The notes: generated by a model from the sequence alone, not told the origin. Positions 44,854-54,407 are shown, counted from the first letter of the stretch. The stretch is DNA of 64,000 nucleotides from Actinomycetales bacterium (GCA_016715285.1 JADKAO010000002.1:248001-312000), one strand, 5' to 3'. Numbers and translations: made by a program.

Positions 44854-45960
44854 ATGACCGCCCGCACGCTTCGACGCACCCGACGCACCCGACGCACCCG
44901 AGGCACCTTTCGCGCCTTGCTCGCGGCCCTCGCCGCGCTCACCCTCACGGCCTCCCTCACCGGCTGCGGCGTCAAGCAGGAGATCGCTACCACCCGGGAC
45001 ACCGGACTGGACACGCTCAACACCGCGATCCAACAGCTCGAGCAGCAATCCTCGGCCTGGCGCGACATCCTCGAAAAGACCAAGACTGACCTCATCGCCG
45101 CCGGCCAGTCCACCCTCGCCAACGAGGTGTCCAATATCGCCGCGCGGGCGCTGTCCGATGCCGGAATCGAAGCCCGCTGCTACACCGACTTCCTCGGCGA
45201 CCGCACGCTCACGATGATGCGTCGCCTGCGCGCCAAAATCACCGGCGAGACCGTGCCCGTCACGCCCGTCTTCTGCAACCCCACACCCAATGTCGTCGAC
45301 TTGAGCCTCGCCCCCGAGCGCCGCCCCGCGGTGGAGATCGCGGGCTACAACCTCTCGACGAGCGTCGTCAAGGCGTATGCCGTGTCGGCGGCGGGTCGCG
45401 TGGATGTGTCCGCTCACCTGAGCAACCCGAGCGAGTTCCTGGTCACGCTCAACACGGGCACCAATGGGGTGCCGTTCGATGCGACGACGAGCAAAATCGA
45501 GTTCGACCTGGCTGGTGCCCCGATGCGGAGTCTGACCGTCGTCCAGCCACCACCGATCAAGGTGCCGATCACGTATCAGGAGCGGACCCTGCGCATCGAG
45601 GGGTTGTATGACCTCAACGACAAGGAGGTTGTCGGCTCGGACGAGAACAAGCACGGCAAGATCAGCGGCTCGACCCGAGTGACTGCGGGCTCCTCGGTTC
45701 CATATCACTGGGAAGACTGCGTCGGCGACGAAGTCCAGGCCTACTTGGACCTCAATGCCTCGCTCAACCGGTTGAACGGTGACATCACCGTCAGCGGCAC
45801 TGCGCGGTACTACGAGGGCGACAGTTGCGGGGCGACGACGTCTCGCGGGAGCCGCCAAATCAACGTCACGATCCCCCGTGGCCAGCAGATCAACCAGCAG
45901 GTGACGATGCAGGACAGCAATGGTCACGTGATCCTGAACTTCGACTTGTTCAACGAGTAG
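44854..45960 (+). CDS. Lipoprotein B, longer paralogue
   Basis: The 368-residue protein begins with an Arg/Thr-rich tract (TLRRTRRTRRTRGTFR), a hydrophobic core and lipobox SLTGC. Residues about 45-115 include an amphipathic helical segment (LNTAIQQLEQQSSAWRDILEKTKTDLIAAGQSTLANEVSNIAA), followed by a beta domain (PAVEIAGYNLSTSVVKAYAV) and the same C-terminal domain as lipoprotein A (YHWEDCVGDEVQAYLDLNASLNRLNGDITVSGTARYYEGDSCG). The gene probably represents the fuller ancestral form. Function is unknown. Confidence 0.82.
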   Translation: MTARTLRRTRRTRRTRGTFRALLAALAALTLTASLTGCGVKQEIATTRDTGLDTLNTAIQQLEQQSSAWRDILEKTKTDLIAAGQSTLANEVSNIAARALSDAGIEARCYTDFLGDRTLTMMRRLRAKITGETVPVTPVFCNPTPNVVDLSLAPERRPAVEIAGYNLSTSVVKAYAVSAAGRVDVSAHLSNPSEFLVTLNTGTNGVPFDATTSKIEFDLAGAPMRSLTVVQPPPIKVPITYQERTLRIEGLYDLNDKEVVGSDENKHGKISGSTRVTAGSSVPYHWEDCVGDEVQAYLDLNASLNRLNGDITVSGTARYYEGDSCGATTSRGSRQINVTIPRGQQINQQVTMQDSNGHVILNFDLFNE

Positions 45961-45987
45961 GCCGACTTCCGCGGGGACAGCAGGACG

Positions 45988-46722
45988 CTAGGGGCGCTGG
46001 TCGTAGACATGGCGACGCACCCACGCGTGCATCGCCACGGCTGCGGCCGCCCCCGCGTTGATCGACCGCGTCGACCCGAACTGCTCGATGTGGAGGACGA
46101 CACGGCATACCGCGAGCATCTCGGGACTCAGCCCCGGGCCCTCCTGGCCGAAAACGAACACGCACGCGCGGGGCAGGTCCGTGGTCTCGATCGGCTGGGA
46201 GCCAGGCACGTTGTCAATCCCAATGAGGGGTATGCCGTGCGCTTGGCCGCCGCGCTCGGGGTCGCCCCTCGTCTCGCCGGGCTGGGCGGCGGCCCAGTTT
46301 GCGAGTGCCGCGGCGTCGGGGTGGTGGAACTCGTGCTGGTAGCGGTCGGTGACCATCGCGCCGCGCCGATTCCAGCGGCGCTTGCCGACAATGTGGAAGG
46401 CGGCGGCGTTAAAAGCGTTGGCAGAGCGCACAACTGAGCCGATGTTGAAGTCGTGACCCCAGTTTTCGATGGCGATGTGGAAGGGGTGCCGGCGTTTGTC
46501 GAGGTGGGCGACGATCGCGTCGTGCCGCCAATAGCGGTACTGGTCTTCGACGTTGCGGCGGTCACCATGAGCGAGGAGATCAGGGTCCCAGTGGTCGCCG
46601 GCGAGCGGCGTCCCGGCATACGGCCCGACGCCGACCTCGGGGGTGCCGTCGTCCGGTACGGGGCTGCTCACCCGCCCCACGGTAGTGGGCTGAGGCGGCG
46701 TCGCTGTCCCTACCGCGCGCAC
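45988..46722 (-). CDS. SpoU/TrmH-family RNA 2'-O-methyltransferase
   Basis: The 244-residue SPOUT-fold protein shows FHIAIENWGHDFNIGSVVRSANAFNAAAFHIVGKRRWNRRGAMVTDRYQH (SpoU motif 1), then IPLIGIDNVPGSQPI, RACVFVFGQEGPGLSPEMLA (motif 2) and GSTRSINAGAAAAVAMHAWVRRH (motif 3). It should methylate a ribose in tRNA or rRNA using SAM. GTG 46671 (SSPVPDDGTPEVG) is an alternative start. SpoU-fba-pyrE proximity is usual in actinobacteria; here the CRISPR locus separates it from pyrE. Confidence 0.92.
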   Translation of the reverse strand: MRAVGTATPPQPTTVGRVSSPVPDDGTPEVGVGPYAGTPLAGDHWDPDLLAHGDRRNVEDQYRYWRHDAIVAHLDKRRHPFHIAIENWGHDFNIGSVVRSANAFNAAAFHIVGKRRWNRRGAMVTDRYQHEFHHPDAAALANWAAAQPGETRGDPERGGQAHGIPLIGIDNVPGSQPIETTDLPRACVFVFGQEGPGLSPEMLAVCRVVLHIEQFGSTRSINAGAAAAVAMHAWVRRHVYDQRP

Positions 46723-46767
46723 GTCAGCCAGCCGAGTCGTTTGCCGTCACGGCTGGCTGATGGGGGC

Positions 46768-48724
46768 GTGACTAGACGCTGCAGCGCGGGATGTACAGCG
46801 TGACTTGAGTTACGCATCGATGAGCTGCGGCGGGCAGCTGTTTCTATTCGCTGCATCGCGAGACGTACAGCGTGACACCTCTCAGATCGGTCAGGACACC
46901 GCCTTGTCCTAACCGTTTCTATTCGCTGCATCGCGAGACGTACAGCGTGACCGTCCTGGCGGTCGTGCTGTGGCTGGCGGTGTACGACTTCGTCCAGTTT
47001 CTATTCGCTGCATCGCGAGACGTTCAGCGTGACACGGCATCACCATCGGCTCCAACGCACTGCCAGGCCCGAGTTTCTATTCGCTGCATCGCGAGACGTT
47101 CAGCGTGACACTCGTGGGCGTGGGCTACAAGAGCTGCGCCTACAGTTTCTATTCGCTGCATCGCGAGACGTTCAGCGTGACCCGTGTCCGCACCCTTTCG
47201 TGGCGCACTTGCGTGTTTCTATTCGCTGCATCGCGAGACGTTCAGCGTGACTCTGCGCGGATGCCTTCAGGATCGTCCTCCCGATGATGTTTCTATTCGC
47301 TGCATCGCGAGACGTTCAGCGTGACTCCATGATGTACGCGGTGATCCACCCCAGGCCTACGAGTTTCTATTCGCTGCATCGCGAGACGTGCAGCGTGACC
47401 CGCCTGGCTATGAGCAGCAGCGGTGGTGGCGGCTTCCGCCGCGTTTCTATTCGCTGCATCGCGAGACGTACAGCGTGACGACTTCGGTGCCGGCACGTAC
47501 AGCCACCCCACCGTTTCTATTCGCTGCATCGCGAGACGTACAGCGTGACACTGCCAGGTCCGAAAGTCCGCATGGAAATTCGCTGTTTCTATTCGCTGCA
47601 TCGCGAGACGTACAGCGTGACTGCAGTCGGCAAACGCCGACGCGCCTCACCCTCATACGGTTTCTATTCGCTGCATCGCGAGACGTACAGCGTGACACCA
47701 AGACCACTATCCTGGTCCGTTGCGGGAACATCGTTTCTATTCGCTGCATCGCGAGACGTACAGCGTGACGGCACTGCTAAGTCGCTGAGTCAGACCATCC
47801 TCGCATGTTTCTATTCGCTGCATCGCGAGACGTACAGCGTGACTCGGCCAATGCTTACGGTCCGAAGACGGCCGTCCTGTTTCTATTCGCTGCATCGCGA
47901 GACGTACAGCGTGACACCAGCAAACCACCTCCGTTGGGGAGAAGGACGAGGTTTCTATTCGCTGCATCGCGAGACGTACAGCGTGACGACGAGCCCATCC
48001 GTTGGCAGCGTGCCATTGCATTCCGTTTCTATTCGCTGCATCGCGAGACGTACAGCGTGACTTGGGAATCGTGCCGCATGGGTGCGGCAGGTGGGGTTTC
48101 TATTCGCTGCATCGCGAGACGTACAGCGTGACGTTCTCGGTATCCCATTCTTCGGAGGGATGAACCACGTTTCTATTCGCTGCATCGCGAGACGTACAGC
48201 GTGACAGCGCGGGTGGCTGTTCCGCCGCGAAGGCTGCTGGCACCGTTTCTATTCGCTGCATCGCGAGACGTACAGCGTGACGTCTGACCCCCGCCATGAG
48301 CGTCAGCTCACTCCGTCAGGTTTCTATTCGCTGCATCGCGAGACGTACAGCGTGACCGTCACGTCACCTTAACGGTGACTCACGATAGCCCCCTCGTTTC
48401 TATTCGCTGCATCGCGAGACGTACAGCGTGACGACGCCGCCCCGCTACGCATGGGTGGGGTTTTGCTTAGGTTTCTATTCGCTGCATCGCGAGACGTACA
48501 GCGTGACCATGGAGCGCACGCTGGAGGGCGGTGCCTACATCGAGTTTCTATTCGCTGCATCGCGAGACGTACAGCGTGACCGGCCTCCTATCGGCTCATC
48601 GCCGATGGTCTGCCGCGTTTCTATTCGCTGCATCGCGAGACGTACAGCGTGACCTATCGTCAATTCGCCGAACAACCCGGAGGTCTTGTTTCTATTCGCT
48701 GCATCGCGAGACGTACAGCGTGAC
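46768..48724 (-). CRISPR. CRISPR array: 26 intact 37-bp repeats plus one degenerate, 26 spacers
   Basis: Intact repeats run from 46840-46876 to 48688-48724. On the plus strand they begin GTTTCTATTCGCTGCATCGC and end GTACAGCGTGAC. A decayed repeat at 46768-46804 marks the leader-distal end, so the leader is on the right and the array should be transcribed on the minus strand, where the repeat ends in GAATAGAAAC, a usual type III 3' handle. Spacers are 33-45 nt, mostly 34-39. Repeats 3-7 carry GACGTTCAG and repeat 8 GACGTGCAG in place of GACGTACAG. The many short frames across the array are repeat artefacts. Confidence 0.98.
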
Positions 48725-48919
48725 CCTATCGCCTTCCGCAGGCCTCTGACCAGCACAAATGATGTCCGTTTTCACACCCGACGTCGCGGAGGCGCCGAGC
48801 CACCTCCGCCGGAGCCACAAAACCGGCGTTTGTGCTGGTCAGAGGCCTACACACCCGACGACCTTTTGAGCCATCCGCCAACACACCCCCCAGCAGGCCA
48901 GAACCGCCCCGACACATAG
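48725..48919 (-). promoter_or_regulatory. CRISPR leader region with a 20-bp inverted repeat
   Basis: Between the newest repeat and cas2, AGGCCTCTGACCAGCACAAA (48740-48759) is matched by its exact complement at 48829-48848, 69 bases apart. A smaller imperfect stem around CGGAGG...CCTCCG lies inside. The left arm begins 16 bases from the first repeat. This should include the array promoter and integration determinants, and transcription would give a long hairpin. The rest, to 48919, holds no gene. Confidence 0.75.
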
Positions 48920-49198
48920 TCACAGCGACGCCCAGTAGAGCACACGCTCAGGACTGTGCGCCTGACCCACGCATACCTGGCCACTCCAACACGCCTCACA
49001 TTGCGCATAGAAGTACAGCGAGTCCTCGTCCAGATCTAGCAGCGCCTCTGCCCGCAATCGCAGTTCAGCGATCTCAGCGGCACCAGCGCGCACAACAAAC
49101 ACCGACTTCTGCACCCGATCACCGTAAGCCTGCAAGAGAGCGGCCAACCGTGCCCGTCGCGAGTCGGCTGACACGTCGTATGCCGCGATCACCGTCAT
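48920..49198 (-). CDS. cas2: CRISPR-associated endonuclease Cas2
   Basis: The 92-residue protein begins MTVIAAYDVSADSRRARLAALLQAYGDRVQKSVFVVRAG, the ferredoxin-like Cas2 pattern with the conserved Asp after the first strand. It ends LYFYAQCEACWSGQVCVGQA. It forms the adaptation complex with Cas1. ATG 49198 overlaps the 3' end of the Cas1 frame by 4 bp, so it is coupled to RT-cas1. Confidence 0.93.
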   Translation of the reverse strand: MTVIAAYDVSADSRRARLAALLQAYGDRVQKSVFVVRAGAAEIAELRLRAEALLDLDEDSLYFYAQCEACWSGQVCVGQAHSPERVLYWASL

Positions 49199-50442
49199 GG
49201 TCGCCACGACAGCCCCGACCACTCGACCCCAGGGTCCATGATGGCCGCCCGCAAACGCTGCGCCTGCCGATAGAGATGCCGCCGCCACGACCCGGCAAAC
49301 TCAGGCAACGCTCCACGCGTGCTGCGCAGCATCCTCCGCTCATACCCGTCCAAGAGCACCTGTCTCCCCGCCTTGGTGAGGTAGACCCCCGAGCGCCCAG
49401 ACTCCGATCGGCCATGCTCCACAGCGAGTCGCCCTTGCCGCACCGCCTCGGCCACCACCTGATCGACAATCAGCGGCCGGAACTCCTCCTGCAGATCCAG
49501 CGCGAGGCTCGGCCGGTCGTCCTTGTCGCTGTGCAGCAGCCCAAGCGCGGGCTCCAACCCCGCGGCATACAAGGCCGTCACACACTCCCCCAGCAAGACC
49601 GTGTAAAGAAAGGAGAGTCCCGAGTTCACGACGTCCATCGGCGGCTGGCGACTCCTGGTCACGAATCGCATCCCCTCGGGCAGCAGCCGCCCAAGAGCAG
49701 GGAAGTATGCCGCGGCAGCCGCGCCCTCGACACCCATGAGTTCGTCCCGCGTCGCGCAATCGGGGACAAGGCGCACCATCCCACGCATCGTTGCGACAGC
49801 CTCGCGAGTCTCGTCGGCGGCGTCCGGATCGTTGAACCGTCGCAGCACCACAATCTGGTGGCTGATCTTGGCCTCGACGATCGCCTTGGCGATCGGCAAC
49901 GCCTCCGGCGAACCAGACACAGCGACTTGTCGCCGCAACCGCGACACCCGGCTCCCGCCACCCGCAGCGACGAGCGAACTCTGATACGCCCCGGCGCGTG
50001 ACCCGAACACGACATCGACGTCGTTGCTCGCGGCCCAGGCCCTCACCCCGGCGCTCAAGCCGACGCCGCCAAAGAGTACGACCCGCCCGACCTGACTCAC
50101 CGGGACACTCAACAACTCCTCGTCGTTCGCTGACTCCACCAGGAGCCTGCCCTTCGACACCCGCAACCCCGAGCCCTGCGATGCGGCATACACCACCTTG
50201 CGTTCGGGCTCCGCGATCCGAGCCTCCGAGAGACTCGGGGGGTATCGCGGCCCGAAGTCCTCGCCGAGGAAGGTGAAGCCATCCGCAAACGACATGACGC
50301 ACGTCTTGTCAGCACCCAGGGTCATCCCCAACTCCTCCACTGCCTTGGCGGCGACTCGTGCCGCCTCCCATGCATCTGCCTCGCTGCGCGCAGCAACAAC
50401 CACGTCGTCGCCATAGCGCACCACCGGGAACCCGGCATCTAG

Positions 50443-51526
50443 GTGTACCCGGCCGGGACGTTGGTAGCAGTGTGGGTGGTTGATTGAGCGAGAACCTCCG
50501 GGTGGGATGTGGCTTGTCTAAGGCCCACTGCCACCACGGAGGTTCTCGTGTCTCACCGTAATGCCCGTTTGACCGTGCACGGTCGGCTGCTGATTGTGCG
50601 TCGTTACCAGGCTGGGTGGAAACAGGCGCACATCGCCGCCGCGATGGGCGTCTCACGCAAGTGCGTCAAGACCTGGATCGACCGGTACCAGGGCGAGGGA
50701 GAGGCCGGGTTGGAAACCCGCTCCTCGCGGCCGCGTTCCACACCTTCGCGCACTCCGGTCGAGGTCGAGGCCAAGGTTGTCGCGGCCCGGGCCGAGCACC
50801 GCGAAGGGCCCGACGTGCTGGGTCCGCGGGTGGGTGTGGCGCCGCGGACTGTCTCGCGGATCCTGCGCCGCCATCGGGTGCCCTACCTGCGTGAATGTGA
50901 CCCGATGACTGGGGAGGTGATCCGCTCCTCGAAACAGACGGCTGAACGCTACGTGCGCGCCCGGCCAGGTGAACTGGTCCACATGGACGTCAAGAAGTTG
51001 GGGAAGATCCCCGACGGGGGCGGGTGGCGCGTCCACGGCCGGGCCGCAGGCAAACGCGACCGCAAGACCAAGATCGGCTACGACTACGTGCACTCGCTGG
51101 TCGATGACCACTCCCGGCTGGCGTACTCCGAGATCCTGCCCGATGAGAAGGGTGGGACCTGCGCGCAGTTCCTCCTACGGGCAGCGGCCTACTTCGCCGC
51201 GCACGGCATCCCCACGATCGAGCGCGTGATGACCGACAACGCCTTCGCCTACCGCCACTCACGCGACATGAAGAACGCCTGTGCCGACCTGGGCGCGAAA
51301 CAGAAGTTCATCAAGCCCCACTGTCCGTGGCAGAACGGGAAAGTCGAACGTCTCAACCGCACGCTGGCCACCGAGTGGGCCTACCGGCAGGCCTTCACCA
51401 CCAACGACCAACGCCGAGCAGCCCTTGCCCCCTGGATCGAGTACTACAACAATGAACGCCGCCACAGCGCACTTGGAGGCAAGTCACCGATCAACTGGCT
51501 GTCACCAACCTGATGGCCGGGTACAC
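50443..51526 (+). mobile_element. IS481-family insertion sequence, 1084 bp
   Basis: Terminal inverted repeats begin GTGTACCCGGCC and end GGCCGGGTACAC, and the similarity extends imperfectly to about 27 bp. CTAG flanks both ends (50439-50442 and 51527-51530), matching the NCTAGN preference known for IS481 elements. One transposase gene fills the element. Confidence 0.93.
50548..51513 (+). CDS. IS481-family transposase
   Basis: The 321-residue protein starts at GTG 50548, seven bases after GGAGG. It has an N-terminal HTH (RLLIVRRYQAGWKQAHIAAAMGVSRKCVKTWIDRYQ) and an rve-type DDE domain: Asp in ELVHMDVKKLGKI, Asp in RVMTDNAFAYRHS, Glu in WQNGKVERLNRTLATEWAY, then NNERRHSALGGKSPINWL. All catalytic residues are present, so the element may still be mobile. 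Confidence 0.95.
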   Translation: MSHRNARLTVHGRLLIVRRYQAGWKQAHIAAAMGVSRKCVKTWIDRYQGEGEAGLETRSSRPRSTPSRTPVEVEAKVVAARAEHREGPDVLGPRVGVAPRTVSRILRRHRVPYLRECDPMTGEVIRSSKQTAERYVRARPGELVHMDVKKLGKIPDGGGWRVHGRAAGKRDRKTKIGYDYVHSLVDDHSRLAYSEILPDEKGGTCAQFLLRAAAYFAAHGIPTIERVMTDNAFAYRHSRDMKNACADLGAKQKFIKPHCPWQNGKVERLNRTLATEWAYRQAFTTNDQRRAALAPWIEYYNNERRHSALGGKSPINWLSPT

Positions 51527-52217
51527 CTAGGAGCGCTTCGTCGAGGTCGATGAGCACGAGGTTGCTCAGCACCGGCGACAGCGCGCAGCCCTGGGCAAGC
51601 CCGCGCAACGGGCGCGGCCCACGGAGGCCAGCAGCGATCACCCGCCGAGCCAAGAGCGCGTCCACCACGCGCAAGACGGCACTGTCGTCGACGAGCGCAC
51701 CCAGCCGGCGACGCGCAAGCTCCACAGGGATCGACGGGAAGCAGTCGTCAACATCGGTGCGCAGCACCCAGCCGCACCCGCTCTCCCGCAGGCTGACCAC
51801 CATGTCGACGGCATCGACGACCCCAAGCCCAGGTCGATAGGCAAATGCCGCCGGCCCCAGATGCCGGTCGGCCCTGGGTCCGATCGCTGCCAGCGTCGCC
51901 CTTGAGACCACCCTGTCTCGAACGGCGGGGATCTGCAGCTTCCGGACCGCGCCGCTGTCGCCGTCTTTGGGGATAGCGAGTTCGGTCAGTGGCTGCGGAA
52001 CGTAGGTGCCCTCGGCGAGCTGTCGATGCAGACGCGAGAGCTGCGCCGGAGCATCGTCAGCGAAACGCACCACCCCTGGGGCCGGGACCCCGTCCTCGAG
52101 GTCATTGGCCAGGACGTCTGCCCACGCCTCGCGCAACGCTCGCAGCGAGAAGGCAAAGCCGTCGTCACTCGACTCAGGAGGGAGTTGTGGCGCGGGTGAC
52201 GTCGGCTCGTCCATGGA

Positions 52218-53021
52218 TCACCCCGGGTGCGGTCGAGCGCCAGGCCCAGATCTGGAGTTGTGGGTCTCGAGATCGGCGACCCCAAAACCTTTGGCGCGCA
52301 TGGATCCCACCCCGCAGTATTCGGCTAGCCGCAGCAATGGCCCCGCCCACGCTGCGGTGCGGTCGTCGTCCGCGCGGAAGGTGATCGACCCCGTGCATCC
52401 CGACATCTGCACCGTCTCGCGCCCGCCTGAGGGCCGAGTGATGGTCAGCTCGGTCACCGTGCTCGTCAGGTCCAGGTCGCAGACCCACAAGCGCCGGTAT
52501 GCCGGATCGCGCACGTCCTCCGGCAGCGGTATGAGGGCAGGCTCGTCGCACCACATCAGCCACGCGCGCCGCAGGCCGGCGACGATCGTTTCGACACTCG
52601 GGAGAGGTGAGGAGCGCGAGCCTGATCGGAAGGTCGTCGGGGTGAGGAGATGCAAGGTCCACTCCCGGCTGCCTGTGGGTCTGGCGAGTTCGCGCCAGGA
52701 TGCCTGCTGGACGAGCCTCGGCTTGGCGGTGAGGCGCCTCTGATTGCCGAGACGCACCTCGGTCGGCTGTTGGGTCGCGTCGCTAAATCGTTGGTGCGCA
52801 ACGCTGTTCAGCAGACCGATCTCCACGCCGACGTGTCCATCGCGCCGTGAAGGAGGCGACACGGCATACGGCTTATCTCCTGCGTTGTGCTCGGCTTCGC
52901 TGCGGTCGAACCACCCCGAAAAGGCGCCGTGCACGAACTCCAACTTGACCCGCGCCGGGTCCAGGTGAGGGATCGGCACAAACCACCTACTCGGCACGCT
53001 CAGCCTCTCTGCGGAAGGCAT
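52218..53021 (-). CDS. cas6: CRISPR pre-crRNA endoribonuclease Cas6
   Basis: The 267-residue RAMP protein shows a Cas6-like organisation: an N-terminal ferredoxin-like half (VKLEFVHGAFSGWFDRSEAEHNAGDKPYAVSP), a central WTLHLLTPTTFRSGSRSSPLPSVETIVAGLRRAWLMW and the C-terminal G-rich loop LAEYCGVGSMRAKGFGVADLE. It should cut repeat RNA to generate crRNAs for the type III complex. ATG 53021 is preferred to the upstream GTG/ATG choices because the protein then begins near the first strand. It ends three bases before the RT-cas1 start. Confidence 0.85.
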   Translation of the reverse strand: MPSAERLSVPSRWFVPIPHLDPARVKLEFVHGAFSGWFDRSEAEHNAGDKPYAVSPPSRRDGHVGVEIGLLNSVAHQRFSDATQQPTEVRLGNQRRLTAKPRLVQQASWRELARPTGSREWTLHLLTPTTFRSGSRSSPLPSVETIVAGLRRAWLMWCDEPALIPLPEDVRDPAYRRLWVCDLDLTSTVTELTITRPSGGRETVQMSGCTGSITFRADDDRTAAWAGPLLRLAEYCGVGSMRAKGFGVADLETHNSRSGPGARPHPG

Positions 53022-53084
53022 GGCCGGCCCTCTTCGGCCCCGCACACGAGACGACTTCGATCTGCGGCCCTTCCATAGGCTGCA

Positions 53085-54407
53085 TCACTGCGCCCCATCA
53101 CGGCATAGCGCTCGGATGTCACCCACCGACGGCTGCAGTGGATGGACACGCGCCGCTGTGTACTTCTGAGTCGCTACGTCGTAGTACATGGGGACCAACC
53201 TCCGCCAAGGGTTGATACAGCACGGAGCAAGGCATCGATCGGCGGGGGCTCTGTCGTTGTTGGCCCCCAATTGTGGAAGGCGCGCATCTGGAAGCGAATC
53301 CCTGGTGAGATGCCACCCAATTGCCAAGGACACCGTCTTCGGCACTTGGGCTGCGAAGAGAATTGTATCCGTCGGATTCTCGTGAAGCGCACGACGCAGG
53401 GCTGACACGCAAGCCAAAGTAGCCTCAACAGGATGCACGCGTACGCGCGTGGATTCGTCGCTGTTTCTGAGGCGGACAAAGGGTTCTTCCATTTCTACCG
53501 GCAAACAGGGGGTGTCCACCGTGATCCTTTCGTTGTCGGCTGCCTCAAAGACACCGACCCCATACCACTTCCGATAGCGGCAACCCACGTCGCGAAGGAA
53601 GGGGCGCCCAAGCCGACTCTGACCATCGATTTCTTCCATTCTAACCCGGGAAGTGAGATTTGCCGACACTAGTACTCTCGGACTCCGCTCCTTGAAATCC
53701 TGGGAGGCCGTGACTGGAAAAGCACGGGTGCTCCGGTATTCCGGAAGTTGAGAAATCTGCCACCCAAACGGGACAAGGTCTTCGTTATCGGCGCTCGAAC
53801 TGACGTCATCATCTGTGCGCAATTCATCGAGATGCTGATTGTCCCAATCCCCGTACATTTGACTCCCGAGCGCGACGGCAGCCATCCACTGGAGATCCGG
53901 AGCGATATGGATCCCAGTCCGCGACTCATCCGTGTTGAGCGCGGTTTCGAAGGCCGTGACCATGCTGGACACGTCCGCGGACATGTCAATGACGCCGTCT
54001 TCGGGCAACACCGTGACATCTCGCGTGACTACGCGGAGATCGTTCGCGTCATATTGCTCGATCAGCTTAGCCAGTTCGCACTTATGCCAATCCGCATATC
54101 CGGGAAACTGATATCTGAGGAAATACACTGTTCCTGATAGCTTGCCAAGTGTCTCCAGGCGAGCGGACGCTAGAGCCAGGAGAAGCGATGAAACCGTGAC
54201 GACAACCAGGGCGACGATCGTGCGCCAGCCGTTTAGCGCGCCTCCGATCGCCGTGATCAACTCGGTAAGGGCCACTCCAAATCCAGCAGCAATAGCTGCG
54301 CCACTTGCGTAGGACAGAACCTTCCATCGTTGATGGGCTTCTCCCAACGAGTCAAAGGCGTAGTTGAGAGTCTTTAAGCGCTTATCCGGATTTTGGCTGT
54401 CACTCAT
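53085..54407 (-). CDS. Two-transmembrane SAVED-like protein, candidate type III effector
   Basis: The 440-residue protein has two predicted membrane helices (about 30-53, VLSYASGAAIAAGFGVALTE, and 62-82, RTIVALVVVTVSSLLLALAS), then a long soluble part. The C-terminal about 220 residues follow the SAVED pattern: FKERSPRVLVSANLTSRV, RVHPVEATLACVSALRRALHENPTDTILFAAQVPKTVSLAIGWHLTRDS and WRRLVPMYYDVATQKYTAARVHPL. SAVED domains bind cyclic oligonucleotides, and TM-SAVED effectors are known from CBASS. Sitting between csx19 and cas6, it is probably activated by Cas10 product to damage the membrane. The call rests on pattern and context. Confidence 0.68.
   Translation of the reverse strand: MSDSQNPDKRLKTLNYAFDSLGEAHQRWKVLSYASGAAIAAGFGVALTELITAIGGALNGWRTIVALVVVTVSSLLLALASARLETLGKLSGTVYFLRYQFPGYADWHKCELAKLIEQYDANDLRVVTRDVTVLPEDGVIDMSADVSSMVTAFETALNTDESRTGIHIAPDLQWMAAVALGSQMYGDWDNQHLDELRTDDDVSSSADNEDLVPFGWQISQLPEYRSTRAFPVTASQDFKERSPRVLVSANLTSRVRMEEIDGQSRLGRPFLRDVGCRYRKWYGVGVFEAADNERITVDTPCLPVEMEEPFVRLRNSDESTRVRVHPVEATLACVSALRRALHENPTDTILFAAQVPKTVSLAIGWHLTRDSLPDARLPQLGANNDRAPADRCLAPCCINPWRRLVPMYYDVATQKYTAARVHPLQPSVGDIRALCRDGAQ

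Larger units (their letters stand above)
49195..52214 (-). pseudogene. Reverse transcriptase-Cas1 fusion, split by an IS481 element
   Basis: The 5' part (52214 to about 51527) encodes RT motifs: RKLQIPAVRDRVV, LRTDVDDCFPSIP (catalytic Asp), GLAQGCALSPVLSNLVLIDLDEALL. The 3' part (50438 to 49195) resumes with DAGFPVVRYGDDVVVAARSE (YxDD box) and the Cas1 domain, ending in NSGLSFLYTVLLGECVTALY ... LLHSDKDDRPSLALDLQEEFRPLIVDQ. Removing the element and one CTAG copy restores a single 643-residue frame, so the gene was intact before insertion. RT-Cas1 proteins in type III systems can acquire spacers from RNA. There is no N-terminal Cas6 fusion; Cas6 is separate. Acquisition is probably off now. Confidence 0.93.

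Noticed and set aside
46780..48760. Many short frames with repeated FLFAASRDVQRD or SRCTSRDAANRN peptides
   Set aside because: They are translations of the CRISPR repeat in different frames, not proteins.
51444..51526. C-terminal tail of the RT frame inside the insertion sequence
   Set aside because: These residues come from the inverted end of the IS481 element, and the true RT continues on the other side of it.
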